Shown piece by piece: positions 1 through 7,046 of a stretch of 23,510 nucleotides of DNA. The translations under genes and the position numbers were made by a program. The notes below the pieces were generated by a model. That model saw nothing but the letters and a program-made list of their open reading frames with translations, was not told where the DNA came from and did not search any database. Position 1 is the stretch's first letter; each line of letters starts with the position of its first letter. Source of the DNA: Cytophagales bacterium (GTDB lineage: Bacteria; Bacteroidota; Bacteroidia; Cytophagales; Cyclobacteriaceae). The stretch spans positions 1 to 23,510 of the forward strand of contig DNZD01000249.1 in assembly GCA_003504855.1 (NCBI GenBank), given 5' to 3'.

Positions 1-1
1 G

Positions 2-415
2 TCCTTTTATGCAGACGACAAGGCCAACGAACATGTTGTGCAGTTCGCGTCCGAGGGCTGGTGGATCACGGATATGGGCAGCTTCTTTTCAGGTGAACCA
101 GCGATGTATAACATCGAAGCGTTAGAAGACACCGAAATGCTCGTGTTGCCCAGAACTTCCCACGATATGATGATGGATGCTATACCGGCGATGGAGCGTT
201 ATTTTCGCCTGCTGCTTCAAAACAGCCTTGTCGCATCCCAAAAGCGGTTAATTCGCTCCATGAAAGACCCGGCGGAGTCGCGTTACCTCACCCTGATTAA
301 CGATTATCATGACATCGCTAACCGGGCCCCCCTGCATGATGTTGCATCCTACCTGGGCATTACACCCGAAACCCTCAGCCGTATCCGGCGCCAGTTGAGT
401 CAGCGAAAGAGTTGA
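2..415 (+). CDS. Crp/Fnr-family transcriptional regulator, 3' part (5' end outside window)
   Basis: The reading frame is open from the left edge, so the true start lies outside the window and only the last 137 codons are visible. A start at the GTG at 38 is unlikely because in-frame coding sequence continues upstream of it. The visible part is the end of a cyclic-nucleotide-binding-like sensory domain, a long dimerisation helix (around MERYFRLLLQNSLVASQKR) and a C-terminal winged helix-turn-helix. The recognition helix reads LGITPETLSRIRRQL. Its E-x-x-S-R pattern matches that of FNR, which reads TTGAT half-sites, rather than the R-E-x-x-x-R of CRP. Iron-sulfur cysteines, if any, would be in the missing N-terminus, so the signal sensed is unknown. 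The stop codon lies inside a perfect FNR-type box (412-425). Family assignment is firm; specific function is not. Confidence 0.85.
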   Translation, partial: SFYADDKANEHVVQFASEGWWITDMGSFFSGEPAMYNIEALEDTEMLVLPRTSHDMMMDAIPAMERYFRLLLQNSLVASQKRLIRSMKDPAESRYLTLINDYHDIANRAPLHDVASYLGITPETLSRIRRQLSQRKS

Positions 416-425
416 TATAGATCAA
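412..425. promoter_or_regulatory. Perfect FNR-type operator TTGAT-N4-ATCAA
   Basis: The sequence TTGATATAGATCAA matches the FNR consensus TTGAT-N4-ATCAA at all ten defined bases. It overlaps the stop codon of the regulator gene and lies 105 bases before the yceI-like start. A weak -7-like sequence GAGCTTTG at 470-477 would put the box centre about 65 bases upstream of a start of transcription, a usual distance for upstream activation. Binding by the adjacent regulator is inferred from its FNR-like E-x-x-S-R recognition helix. Confidence 0.6.
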
Positions 426-485
426 GTTCTTTTTTATCCCACGTCAAGGACAATCCACGGCCATACCCTGAGCTTTGTTTCACCA

Positions 486-502
486 ATCAGGACAACCCTG
501 AT
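486..502. repeat. Inverted repeat in the yceI leader
   Basis: The 6-base arms ATCAGG and CCTGAT are perfect complements around a 5-base spacer (ACAAC). They lie 28 bases before the yceI-like start codon. In RNA this would be a small hairpin with no T run, so it is not a terminator. It could be a protein-binding site or mean nothing. Confidence 0.35.
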
Positions 503-529
503 CAACGAAAAGAAACAAAAAACAATAAT

Positions 530-1060
530 ATGGCTAAGCAAAACTGGGTATTAGACCCAACCCACAGTGAACTGTTGTTCAAAGTGAAGCACCTGATGAT
601 CACTAATGTGAAGGGTGAATTCAGAAAATTTCAAGCCAGCGTTGCGGCCGACGGACATGATTTCAGCGGCGCGATTGTTAATGTGACCATTGAGTCAGCG
701 TCGGTGTTCACCAACGAGGACCAACGTGACGGTCACCTGAAGAGTGGCGACTTTTTTGATGTGGAAAAGTATCCGCACCTGACTTTCCAGGGCACCACTG
801 TGAAGAAAGCCAATGGCGACTATCAACTGAAAGGCCCCTTGACAATCAAAGGCACAAGCAAAGAAGTAGCATTGGATGTTGAGTTTGGCGGTGTAAACAA
901 AGACCCCTGGGGAAATGAAAAGGCAGGTTTTTCTCTGAGTGGAAAAATCAATCGCAAGGATTGGGGTTTGAACTGGAATGCGGCACTTGAAACGGGCGGC
1001 GTCCTGGTGAGTGAAGAAGTGAGCCTCATGGCGGAAGTACAATTTGTAAAAGCCAAGTAA
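530..1060 (+). CDS. YceI-family protein (lipocalin-like, polyisoprenoid-binding fold)
   Basis: This 176-residue protein has the YceI hallmarks: an N-terminal WVLDPTHSELLFKVKHLMI strand pattern, a central region ending in SGDFFDVEKYPHLTF, a KGPLTIKGTSKEVALDVEF stretch, and a C-terminal GKINRKDWGLNWN segment. The family forms a beta-barrel that binds long isoprenoid or amide lipids in characterised members. No signal peptide is visible, so it is probably cytoplasmic, unlike the periplasmic E. coli YceI. The first Met fits because the conserved domain begins at residue 5. The leader is A-rich with no Shine-Dalgarno site. It follows a Crp/Fnr regulator with an FNR-type box between them, so redox or oxygen-linked control is a reasonable inference. 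A terminator closes the unit at 1081-1113. Physiological role is unknown. Confidence 0.9.
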   Translation: MAKQNWVLDPTHSELLFKVKHLMITNVKGEFRKFQASVAADGHDFSGAIVNVTIESASVFTNEDQRDGHLKSGDFFDVEKYPHLTFQGTTVKKANGDYQLKGPLTIKGTSKEVALDVEFGGVNKDPWGNEKAGFSLSGKINRKDWGLNWNAALETGGVLVSEEVSLMAEVQFVKAK

Positions 1061-1080
1061 CTCTTATAAGGGTCGTTATA

Positions 1081-1113
1081 AAATCCCGGACGTTGAACGT
1101 TCCGGGATTTTTT
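1081..1113 (+). terminator. Rho-independent terminator after the yceI-like gene
   Basis: A perfect 10-base-pair stem (AAATCCCGGA with TCCGGGATTT) around a 10-base loop is followed by a run of six T. It starts 20 bases after the yceI-like stop. On the minus strand the stem is followed by a shorter T run, so it may also stop transcripts from the ferredoxin gene, which ends at 1214. Confidence 0.9.
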
Positions 1114-1213
1114 GTGTGCTTTGATTGCGTCGGTTAATTTTTAATGCCTGGCCATGAAGGATGACCATGGCGTCATGGGGAGATTCAGGAGCGTCTCCTC
1201 CAGTCGTATAGAT

Positions 1214-1546
1214 TTATGTAGGCATGTCGTTATACGTAAGATGAGCCAGTTTACTTTGTTCAGGTACTGCAATCTTCAATGCGCCGTTGGTTTTAGTCTG
1301 GCACGCCAGTCGCTGCGGGTCAGGGAGTAACCCGGCTTTTCTGTATCGAATCTCTGCTTCAGAGGGCGATGTAAGATTCTCTGCTCCATCCAAAACAATC
1401 ATTTTGCAGGTAGTGCAGCGTCCTTTGGCGCCACAGGCATGCATCCAATCGACCCCTGCCGCGTGAATATGGTGCAAGATCGACCGCGTAGGGTCTGGGA
1501 CCGGAACCACTTTTTGTGCTAGATTTTCTATGATTATATTTACCAT
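1214..1546 (-). CDS. 2Fe-2S ferredoxin, adrenodoxin-type cysteine spacing
   Basis: This is a 110-residue one-electron carrier with a plant/adrenodoxin-like ferredoxin fold. The cluster ligands are Cys38, Cys44, Cys47 (C-x5-C-x2-C in ACGAKGRCTTC) and Cys82 in the conserved RLACQ segment. The frame is open up to 1735, but I place the start at the ATG at 1546. The fold begins right there (MVNIIIENL), a purine-rich AAAGGGGGCAGG ribosome-binding region precedes it, and the upstream extension has no ferredoxin character and lies over another gene. It is divergent from the gene at 1568 with only 21 bases between the two start codons. Redox partners cannot be named from this context; no hydroxylase, reductase or Isc gene is adjacent. 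The iscS-like gene is 20 kb away. Confidence 0.88.
   Translation of the reverse strand: MVNIIIENLAQKVVPVPDPTRSILHHIHAAGVDWMHACGAKGRCTTCKMIVLDGAENLTSPSEAEIRYRKAGLLPDPQRLACQTKTNGALKIAVPEQSKLAHLTYNDMPT
1513..1542 (+). promoter_or_regulatory. Candidate Bacteroidota promoter for the gene at 1568
   Basis: TTTG at 1513-1516 and TATATTTA at 1535-1542 are separated by 18 bases. This is close to the Bacteroidota pattern TTTG - about 19 - TAnnTTTG, with one mismatch in the -7 box. Transcription would start near 1547, giving a leader of about 20 bases. The elements lie on the first codons of the divergent ferredoxin gene, whose start codon is at 1544-1546. Prediction only. Confidence 0.4.
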
Positions 1547-1567
1547 CGTACCTGCCCCCTTTCGGCC

Positions 1568-2620
1568 ATGGATGAAAAAATCAGTTTCAAAGCACTGGAT
1601 GACTACAGTGATGATTATGCCTCCAAGGTAGTGGCTTCTTTTTTCTCCACGAAAGACAAGATCACAGGCCCTGAAATTCTTAAGCTCTGCGACATTCACC
1701 AGATCAATCTGTTTGTACTGAGCGAACTCTTGCATGCCTGGAAGCTGGAGAGCCAGCGACTCCGCAGTCCGTTCTTTGATTATACCGCCCCAGAAGTAGC
1801 GGAGGCCCTCGCCAAATTTCTAAATCTGCTCTCCAACCATATCGCCATTTCCAGGGAGTCGTTTCAGCCACTGTTGAAGAAGGCGGTGAGGCAAACCCTG
1901 TACTTGCTGCTGGACCCGTATGATTTCTATGCCGACAAACTGGACAATGGAGCCGGAGGAGCGGTGCGAGCGGAAGAGCTTAAGGCAGACATCAAATACA
2001 TTAAGATTAATCGTATTCCCCTGGAGCGTTTGTTGGCTACCATGGAGGAGAAGAAGATGACCTCCATCAGTGGCAATGAGGCATTTGCTTTGCTCGATCG
2101 AATCCTCGAAGAAGTGAACTTTACACCGGAGGATTTGGAGAATTACATAAGTGCTTTCTCGACGGTGGTGCCGGTGGATATGCATGCTTTTTACGAAAGC
2201 AAATCAGAGCCGGTGAATAAGCCAGTAGAGGTCGCTGTTCAGAAACCAGAGCCAATCAAAACTCCGACTCCGGTCGTCAAGGCACCTGAGCCACAAAAAC
2301 CGGAACCTCCGAAACCAGCTGTGGTGCAGACCACTCTCTACGATCAGTTGCAGAAGGGGCCTCAAACCACCGTGGCTGATAATTTTCAGATCAAAAAGAA
2401 GATCAAAGAGTCACTGACCATCAATCAGAAGTTCATGTTCACCAAAATCCTGTTCAATGGTGATTTTGAATTATTCTCGGCTGCCGTTGAACGCCTCGAT
2501 GAATTAGATAACCTGGCACAGGCGAAAACATATCTCCAGAATAATTACGGTGAATGGGACGTGGCGGGCGAGGAGTATCAGGAGTTTATGGAAATCCTGG
2601 AGCGCCGTTTTGCTTCCTGA
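1568..2620 (+). CDS. Uncharacterised protein with proline-rich linker and conserved C-terminal domain
   Basis: I do not recognise a named family. The 350-residue product has three parts. Residues 1-208 are mostly helical, acidic and soluble. Residues about 212-250 form a Pro/Lys/Glu/Val-rich linker (KPEPPKP, KAPEPQKPEP). Residues about 265-350 form a compact C-terminal domain containing INQKFMFTKILFNGDFELF and ending in EFMEILERRF. From memory, this tail resembles unnamed Bacteroidota proteins that share a NxxFxF-KELFNGD...DFMELLERRF pattern. There is no signal peptide or membrane segment. The first Met is used because no other Met occurs in the first 170 residues. The gene is divergent from the ferredoxin and its stop codon directly abuts that of the convergent rodA (no bases between). 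I assign no function. Confidence 0.8.
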   Translation: MDEKISFKALDDYSDDYASKVVASFFSTKDKITGPEILKLCDIHQINLFVLSELLHAWKLESQRLRSPFFDYTAPEVAEALAKFLNLLSNHIAISRESFQPLLKKAVRQTLYLLLDPYDFYADKLDNGAGGAVRAEELKADIKYIKINRIPLERLLATMEEKKMTSISGNEAFALLDRILEEVNFTPEDLENYISAFSTVVPVDMHAFYESKSEPVNKPVEVAVQKPEPIKTPTPVVKAPEPQKPEPPKPAVVQTTLYDQLQKGPQTTVADNFQIKKKIKESLTINQKFMFTKILFNGDFELFSAAVERLDELDNLAQAKTYLQNNYGEWDVAGEEYQEFMEILERRFAS

Positions 2621-3895
2621 TCAGATTCGCTGAAGCACCTGTCCGCGGTGCGCATCCAACTTCAGCAGAATAAATAACAATATGGTAAATCCCCAGAGGG
2701 ATGATCCGCCATGGCTGAAGAATGGCAGAGGGATGCCAATTACCGGAAACAGACCTATGGTCATACCGATGTTTACGGCGAAGTGAAAAAAGAATATACT
2801 CACGACACTGTACCCATACACCCGGGCGAAGCGATTCTTTTGCCTCTCCGCGATGTATATCACCCGTAGCAACAAAGTGACAAACAAGGTAATGACCAGC
2901 AGACTTCCCACCCAACCATGCTCTTCACCAATGGTACAGAAAATAAAATCGGTGCTTTGTTCCGGAACGAAATCATATTTTGTTTGGGTGCCTTTCAGAA
3001 AGCCTTTGCCAATGAGGCCACCGCTCCCAATGGCAATTTTTGATTGGGTGACATTCCATCCAAAACCCAGCGGATCTGCATCGGGATTGATCAGGGCCTT
3101 GACACGATTTTGCTGATGCGGTTTGAGTACATCTGTAATAACGTAATCCACACTTTCGATAACACCCATGATCAAAATGGCCCCTACGCTCAGCAGTACA
3201 ATTCGTTTTGCTTTTTTACGGCCAAAGGCGATGAGCAACGCTAACACCACGACGATCGCACCGTGTAAATAAAGTTGATTGGGAATGAGGAGGGTAAGGA
3301 CAAAGATTGCGGCCGCGCAAATACCCACGACCATCAGAAATGGCGACATGCCTTCGCGGAAGAACACCAGAATAAAGGATGTAAACACCAGGGCTGTACC
3401 TGTATCTTTCTGCAACAGAATAAGTGCCATGGGCAAGCCGATCAGGCCAAACATGACCGCTTGATTTCTAAGGTTATCCATCCGAAAGCCTACGGAGCCG
3501 GCATATTTAGCGACGGCGAGTGCCGTGACAAACTTGGCCAATTCGCTGGGCTGTCCCCCGAAAGAACCAATACCGATCCAGGCTTTGTTTCCGCCAACTT
3601 CCTTGCCAAGGAAAGGAATCAGCAGCAGCGTGAACATTAACAATGCATACAGGACGTAAGCAAAGGTTTCATAGAAGCGCATGTCGAGGATGACAATACC
3701 GGCAATGATGAACAGCGAAACAATGATGAACAGCAACTGTCGTCCCGAATTCAATGACAGGCTGAAGATGCTCTGTTGCACGCTTTCATCGTACACCACG
3801 GCATAGATGTTCAACCATCCAAAGAGTACCAGGGCGAGGTACAACCCAATGGTTGCCCAATCCAGACTACCTGATATGTTGTCTTCGCGATTCAA
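2621..3895 (-). CDS. rodA: RodA, SEDS-family peptidoglycan glycosyltransferase
   Basis: RodA polymerises lipid II into glycan strands together with PBP2 during cell elongation. The 424-residue product is a polytopic membrane protein with SEDS motifs: KAWIGIGSFGGQPSELAK (104-121), QKDTGTA (162-168), the large extracytoplasmic loop NPDADPLGFGWNVTQS (270-285) where the family's essential Asp lies, VPEQSTDFIF (310-319), and PLPFFSHGGSS (389-399). The start is a TTG at 3895. It overlaps the mrdA stop codon as TTGA, the same geometry as the ATGA overlaps elsewhere in this operon. No ATG or GTG is available before the first membrane helix (residues about 13-34). Translation is probably coupled to mrdA. 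It is the last gene of the operon and ends directly against the stop of the convergent gene with no terminator visible. Confidence 0.95.
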   Translation of the reverse strand: MNREDNISGSLDWATIGLYLALVLFGWLNIYAVVYDESVQQSIFSLSLNSGRQLLFIIVSLFIIAGIVILDMRFYETFAYVLYALLMFTLLLIPFLGKEVGGNKAWIGIGSFGGQPSELAKFVTALAVAKYAGSVGFRMDNLRNQAVMFGLIGLPMALILLQKDTGTALVFTSFILVFFREGMSPFLMVVGICAAAIFVLTLLIPNQLYLHGAIVVVLALLIAFGRKKAKRIVLLSVGAILIMGVIESVDYVITDVLKPHQQNRVKALINPDADPLGFGWNVTQSKIAIGSGGLIGKGFLKGTQTKYDFVPEQSTDFIFCTIGEEHGWVGSLLVITLFVTLLLRVIYIAERQKNRFARVYGYSVVSIFFFHFAVNIGMTIGLFPVIGIPLPFFSHGGSSLWGFTILLFILLKLDAHRGQVLQRI

Positions 3896-5715
3896 TTTGG
3901 CTTAACATCAAGAAATTTTCCGGCCATTACATATTGTTCGATATAGGGTCGTTCCGTATGACCCAGCAGGTATTTTTCAATCATCAGGGAAGCAATGGAC
4001 GCCGCTGCCCGACCGCCCTGTCCACTGTTTTCCACATACACAGAGATGGCAATCTTAGGATTATCGCGCGGGGCAAAAGCAATAAACACGGAGTGGTCCG
4101 GGCGTGGCTCGTTTTGCACTGTACCTGTTTTGCCACACACGATAATATCCTTCAGTTTGGCACGCATACCGGTACCGGCAGCGACAACTTGCTCCATGGC
4201 ATCAATGGCAATTTTAAAGTTGGCTGAATCGATGGTGGTGTAGTGACGCTCAAGATACCTTGGCAAGGCCTTGCCATCAGCGCCAACAGCCCGTACAATA
4301 TGCGGTGTGTAGTAGTACCCGCGATTGGCAATGGTGGCAACGAAATTAGCCATTTGCAGAGGCACCACCAGATTTTCTCCTTCACCAATGGCAATGGAGT
4401 AGATGTTGGAGAATTTCCAGGGCTTATTGTGATAGGCAGCATCGTATGTAGCTGGCGTGGGGACCAGTCCGCGTTTTTCATTGGGAAGGTCGATGCCCAG
4501 CGGGCGGCCAAACCCAAAGCTCATGATATGCTTGTCCCACTCTTCCAAACCAATGCGGGTGTCTTTGTAAGGATCATTGATCACGCCCTTGTTGATCATA
4601 CGGCGAAGTACGCCGAGAAAATACGGGTTACAGGAATTGGTGATCGCACCACGCAAGTCTTCGTAGGAGTGTCCACCATGACAATCAATGAGTGTCCTGT
4701 CGCATCGGATCCGTGTTTCGGGGGTGATGACTCCCTCTTGCAAGGCCGTCATGGCCTGGGCGATTTTGAAAATGGATCCAGGCCTGTATTGTGCCATCAA
4801 GGGCCGGTTAAACAGCGGTTTATTGGTATCGCTGCTGATTAGTTTGAAGTTAGTGGAGTATTCCTTGCCGGTAAGCAGGTTGGGGTTGTAGGAAGGACCG
4901 GATACCAGGGCGAGGATTTCACCGGTGGCAGGGTCGATGGCAGCAATACTTCCGGCTTTGCCATTCATCAGAAACTCTCCGTATTGTTGGAGGTCAAGGT
5001 CAATGCCGGTAATCAGGTCTTCCCCGGGCACGGAAAGGGTATCATACACACCATCTTTAAAAGATCCCTTTACGATACCTTTTACGTTGCGCAGTTTGAA
5101 GCTCACGCCACGTTTACCGCGAAGACGTTCTTCATAAAATGCTTCAATACCACTTTGCCCGATATAGTCGCCTTGCTTATAGGTACCCGACTTATCTTCT
5201 GCCAACTGTGTCTTACTGATTTCACTCACATACCCCAGTGCATTTGCCAGTGCCGGTGTAGTGTAAGCACGGGTGGTACGGGCCTGAACGTAGAATCCGG
5301 GGAACTCGTCGAGGTAATCCTGGATTTTTGCGAAGTCTGTTACTGAGAGTTGATTGAGAAAAAGCGTTGGTTTATAAGGCGAGTATTCCTTCCGGGCTTT
5401 CATTTCCCGGAATTTTTTTCTCAACTCCTCGCGTGTGAGTCCGAAGACTGAGCAGAACCTGGCAGAATCAAAGTTCTTCACATCCTTGAGGAGGACTTCC
5501 AGCTTAAACTCGGGTGTATTGTAAACAATCAACTTTCCATTCCGGTCGCGGATCAATCCCCGGACCGGATAGTCCACCTGGCGGAGGATGGCGTTGCTGT
5601 CGGCCATGTCAGCATAGCGGTCGTCGACAACCTGGATGAAAAAGAGCTTCACCAGGAAGATGATGGCGACCCCGATAATCGCCAATTGAAATATTTCTTT
5701 TCTTCCTTCGTTCAT
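3892..5715 (-). CDS. mrdA: Penicillin-binding protein 2 (elongation-specific transpeptidase)
   Basis: This class B PBP crosslinks new peptidoglycan in the elongasome and is the partner of RodA. The 607-residue protein has one N-terminal membrane anchor (about 9-29), a dimerisation domain containing VRGLIRDRNGKLIVYN (51-66), and a transpeptidase domain. The three active-site motifs are complete: SxxK at Ser314-Lys317 (PGSIFK), SxN at Ser361-Asn363 (SCN), and KTG at 529-531 followed by T. The usual IGQGE motif reads IGEGE (443-447). Length is normal for PBP2. The start ATG at 5715 overlaps the mreD stop (ATGA), and the stop overlaps the rodA start. It acts at the outer face of the cytoplasmic membrane. 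Confidence 0.96.
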   Translation of the reverse strand: MNEGRKEIFQLAIIGVAIIFLVKLFFIQVVDDRYADMADSNAILRQVDYPVRGLIRDRNGKLIVYNTPEFKLEVLLKDVKNFDSARFCSVFGLTREELRKKFREMKARKEYSPYKPTLFLNQLSVTDFAKIQDYLDEFPGFYVQARTTRAYTTPALANALGYVSEISKTQLAEDKSGTYKQGDYIGQSGIEAFYEERLRGKRGVSFKLRNVKGIVKGSFKDGVYDTLSVPGEDLITGIDLDLQQYGEFLMNGKAGSIAAIDPATGEILALVSGPSYNPNLLTGKEYSTNFKLISSDTNKPLFNRPLMAQYRPGSIFKIAQAMTALQEGVITPETRIRCDRTLIDCHGGHSYEDLRGAITNSCNPYFLGVLRRMINKGVINDPYKDTRIGLEEWDKHIMSFGFGRPLGIDLPNEKRGLVPTPATYDAAYHNKPWKFSNIYSIAIGEGENLVVPLQMANFVATIANRGYYYTPHIVRAVGADGKALPRYLERHYTTIDSANFKIAIDAMEQVVAAGTGMRAKLKDIIVCGKTGTVQNEPRPDHSVFIAFAPRDNPKIAISVYVENSGQGGRAAASIASLMIEKYLLGHTERPYIEQYVMAGKFLDVKPN

Positions 5716-6224
5716 CGTCTTCTGTCAAATGACAGGTACTGGAGGAACAGCATCACTGAAATCGTAAAAAGCAGGCTTGTGACAATCTTCTGCATGGTGA
5801 ACCAGAATGTGCCAAACCCTCCGGCCTCCACGAAAAATAATACAGCGTGGTGGACAAAAACCAGCGGTATGGCATAAACCAGAAACCATTGCAGCCCATT
5901 GGATGCCATGGTAGGTCCTTCGCCTGCGTCATAGCCGCCCTGGGGTGTAATGGCGGCCAACAGATAATTGCGCAGATAAGACACCAACACCAGGCTCATG
6001 GCATGCAAGCCAAGGCTGTCATAGAAGATATCGATTGAAAATCCAAGGAGAAACCCAACCAGCATAAGTACCAAAGGGTTGGTTTCTATGGGCAACAACA
6101 GAATGAACGCAATGTAGAGAAAGCAAAAGGCAGTGTCAAAGAACACCACTTGCTTGAATATCATCACCTGTACCAGCAGGTAAGCAACGAAGTAGAACAC
6201 CGGTAAGATGCCAGATCGGTTCAT
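5712..6224 (-). CDS. mreD: MreD, rod-shape-determining membrane protein
   Basis: This 170-residue, very hydrophobic protein has about five predicted membrane segments. The family shows little sequence conservation, and the call rests on size, hydrophobicity, the MreD-like segment LMLVGFLLGFSIDIFYDSLGLHA, split here as LMLVGFLLGF and SIDIFYDSLGLHA, and its place between mreC and mrdA. It is thought to link MreC to the wall-synthesis enzymes. Both ends overlap neighbours by 4 bases (ATGA at 6221-6224 with mreC and at 5712-5715 with mrdA), which indicates translational coupling and fixed stoichiometry. Confidence 0.92.
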   Translation of the reverse strand: MNRSGILPVFYFVAYLLVQVMIFKQVVFFDTAFCFLYIAFILLLPIETNPLVLMLVGFLLGFSIDIFYDSLGLHAMSLVLVSYLRNYLLAAITPQGGYDAGEGPTMASNGLQWFLVYAIPLVFVHHAVLFFVEAGGFGTFWFTMQKIVTSLLFTISVMLFLQYLSFDRRR

Positions 6225-7042
6225 TTGGGTATTCCGATGGTTTTGGTTTCGAGGGAATCCTGCTCCTTGCGAAAACGACTTTTTACCAGCTTCACAAATG
6301 ACAATTGCCTGAAATCCTGAGCAAGTTCAACGCGGATTTCATAGAACAAGGCTTCGTCTTTCAACGATACTTCTTTGACCAATCCCACCATAATCCCAGG
6401 AGGGAACACTGCATTATACCCTGAAGTGAGGATGGTATCCCCCGGTTGAGGCGTGACGTGGCGCGGCACATACCGCATATTCACCATGCGGGGGTCGGTG
6501 CCATCCCATTGCACGGTTCCAAAATTGCCCGTTCGGCTCAGCACGCAGGATATTTGCTCGTCGATATTGAGCACGGAGGTGAGTACGGCATAATGATCGG
6601 ATACTGACTTTACCTTCCCGACCGCACCGAATGTGCTGATAGCGGCCATACCAGGTTCAAGCCCATCCTGACGGCCTCGATCAACCGTGATATAGTTTTT
6701 GAATTGAGCCACAGAGTTGTTCACAACGCGTGCACTAACAAAATCATACCGGCGCAGGGTATCAAGCCCATGGCTTCCTTTTTCCTGAAGGCTTAACTCC
6801 AGGGCAGTGCGCAACTGAGCATTTTCGCGTGCAATCTCTTCATTGATTTGTCGCAGGGAAAAGTACTCCCGGCTACTTTGTGAAAATGCGAGGATACCAG
6901 CGGCAAACCGGTTGGAGGAGTTGAAAAATTGTGTGCTTTGATATTGGTTATTTTCTACCAGCAACCAGGCACAGAGAAGTTCAAGGAGCAAAAAGGTGAA
7001 AAACGCCCGATAGACAAATAGAAAATTGAAAAGACGCTGCAT
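6221..7042 (-). CDS. mreC: MreC, rod-shape-determining scaffold protein
   Basis: MreC is a bitopic protein that connects cytoplasmic MreB to periplasmic PBP2. The 273-residue product has an N-terminal membrane segment (about 12-29), a short coiled coil rich in E/Q/R (about 60-88, REYFSLRQINEEIARENAQL) and the paired beta-barrel MreC domain (about 98-255). The last includes NYITVDRGRQDGLEPGMAAI and the SGYNAVFPPGIMVG segment. Its start is 4 bases after the mreB stop and its stop overlaps the mreD start. Length is within the usual range. Confidence 0.95.
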   Translation of the reverse strand: MQRLFNFLFVYRAFFTFLLLELLCAWLLVENNQYQSTQFFNSSNRFAAGILAFSQSSREYFSLRQINEEIARENAQLRTALELSLQEKGSHGLDTLRRYDFVSARVVNNSVAQFKNYITVDRGRQDGLEPGMAAISTFGAVGKVKSVSDHYAVLTSVLNIDEQISCVLSRTGNFGTVQWDGTDPRMVNMRYVPRHVTPQPGDTILTSGYNAVFPPGIMVGLVKEVSLKDEALFYEIRVELAQDFRQLSFVKLVKSRFRKEQDSLETKTIGIPK

Positions 7043-7046
7043 CGCA

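Noticed and set aside
1187..1199. Hairpin AGGAG-CGT-CTCCT after the ferredoxin gene
   Set aside because: The stem is only 5 base pairs with no T run, so it is not a credible terminator.
1547..1735. Open extension of 63 codons before the ferredoxin domain
   Set aside because: The ferredoxin fold begins at the ATG at 1546 behind a purine-rich ribosome-binding region, and the extension is antisense to the gene at 1568.
3275..3640. Plus-strand open frame rich in Lys, His and Gln
   Set aside because: It is antisense to rodA; the composition is what the reverse complement of membrane-protein codons gives.
4243..4842. Plus-strand open frame of 199 codons
   Set aside because: It is antisense to the transpeptidase domain of mrdA and shows no domain.
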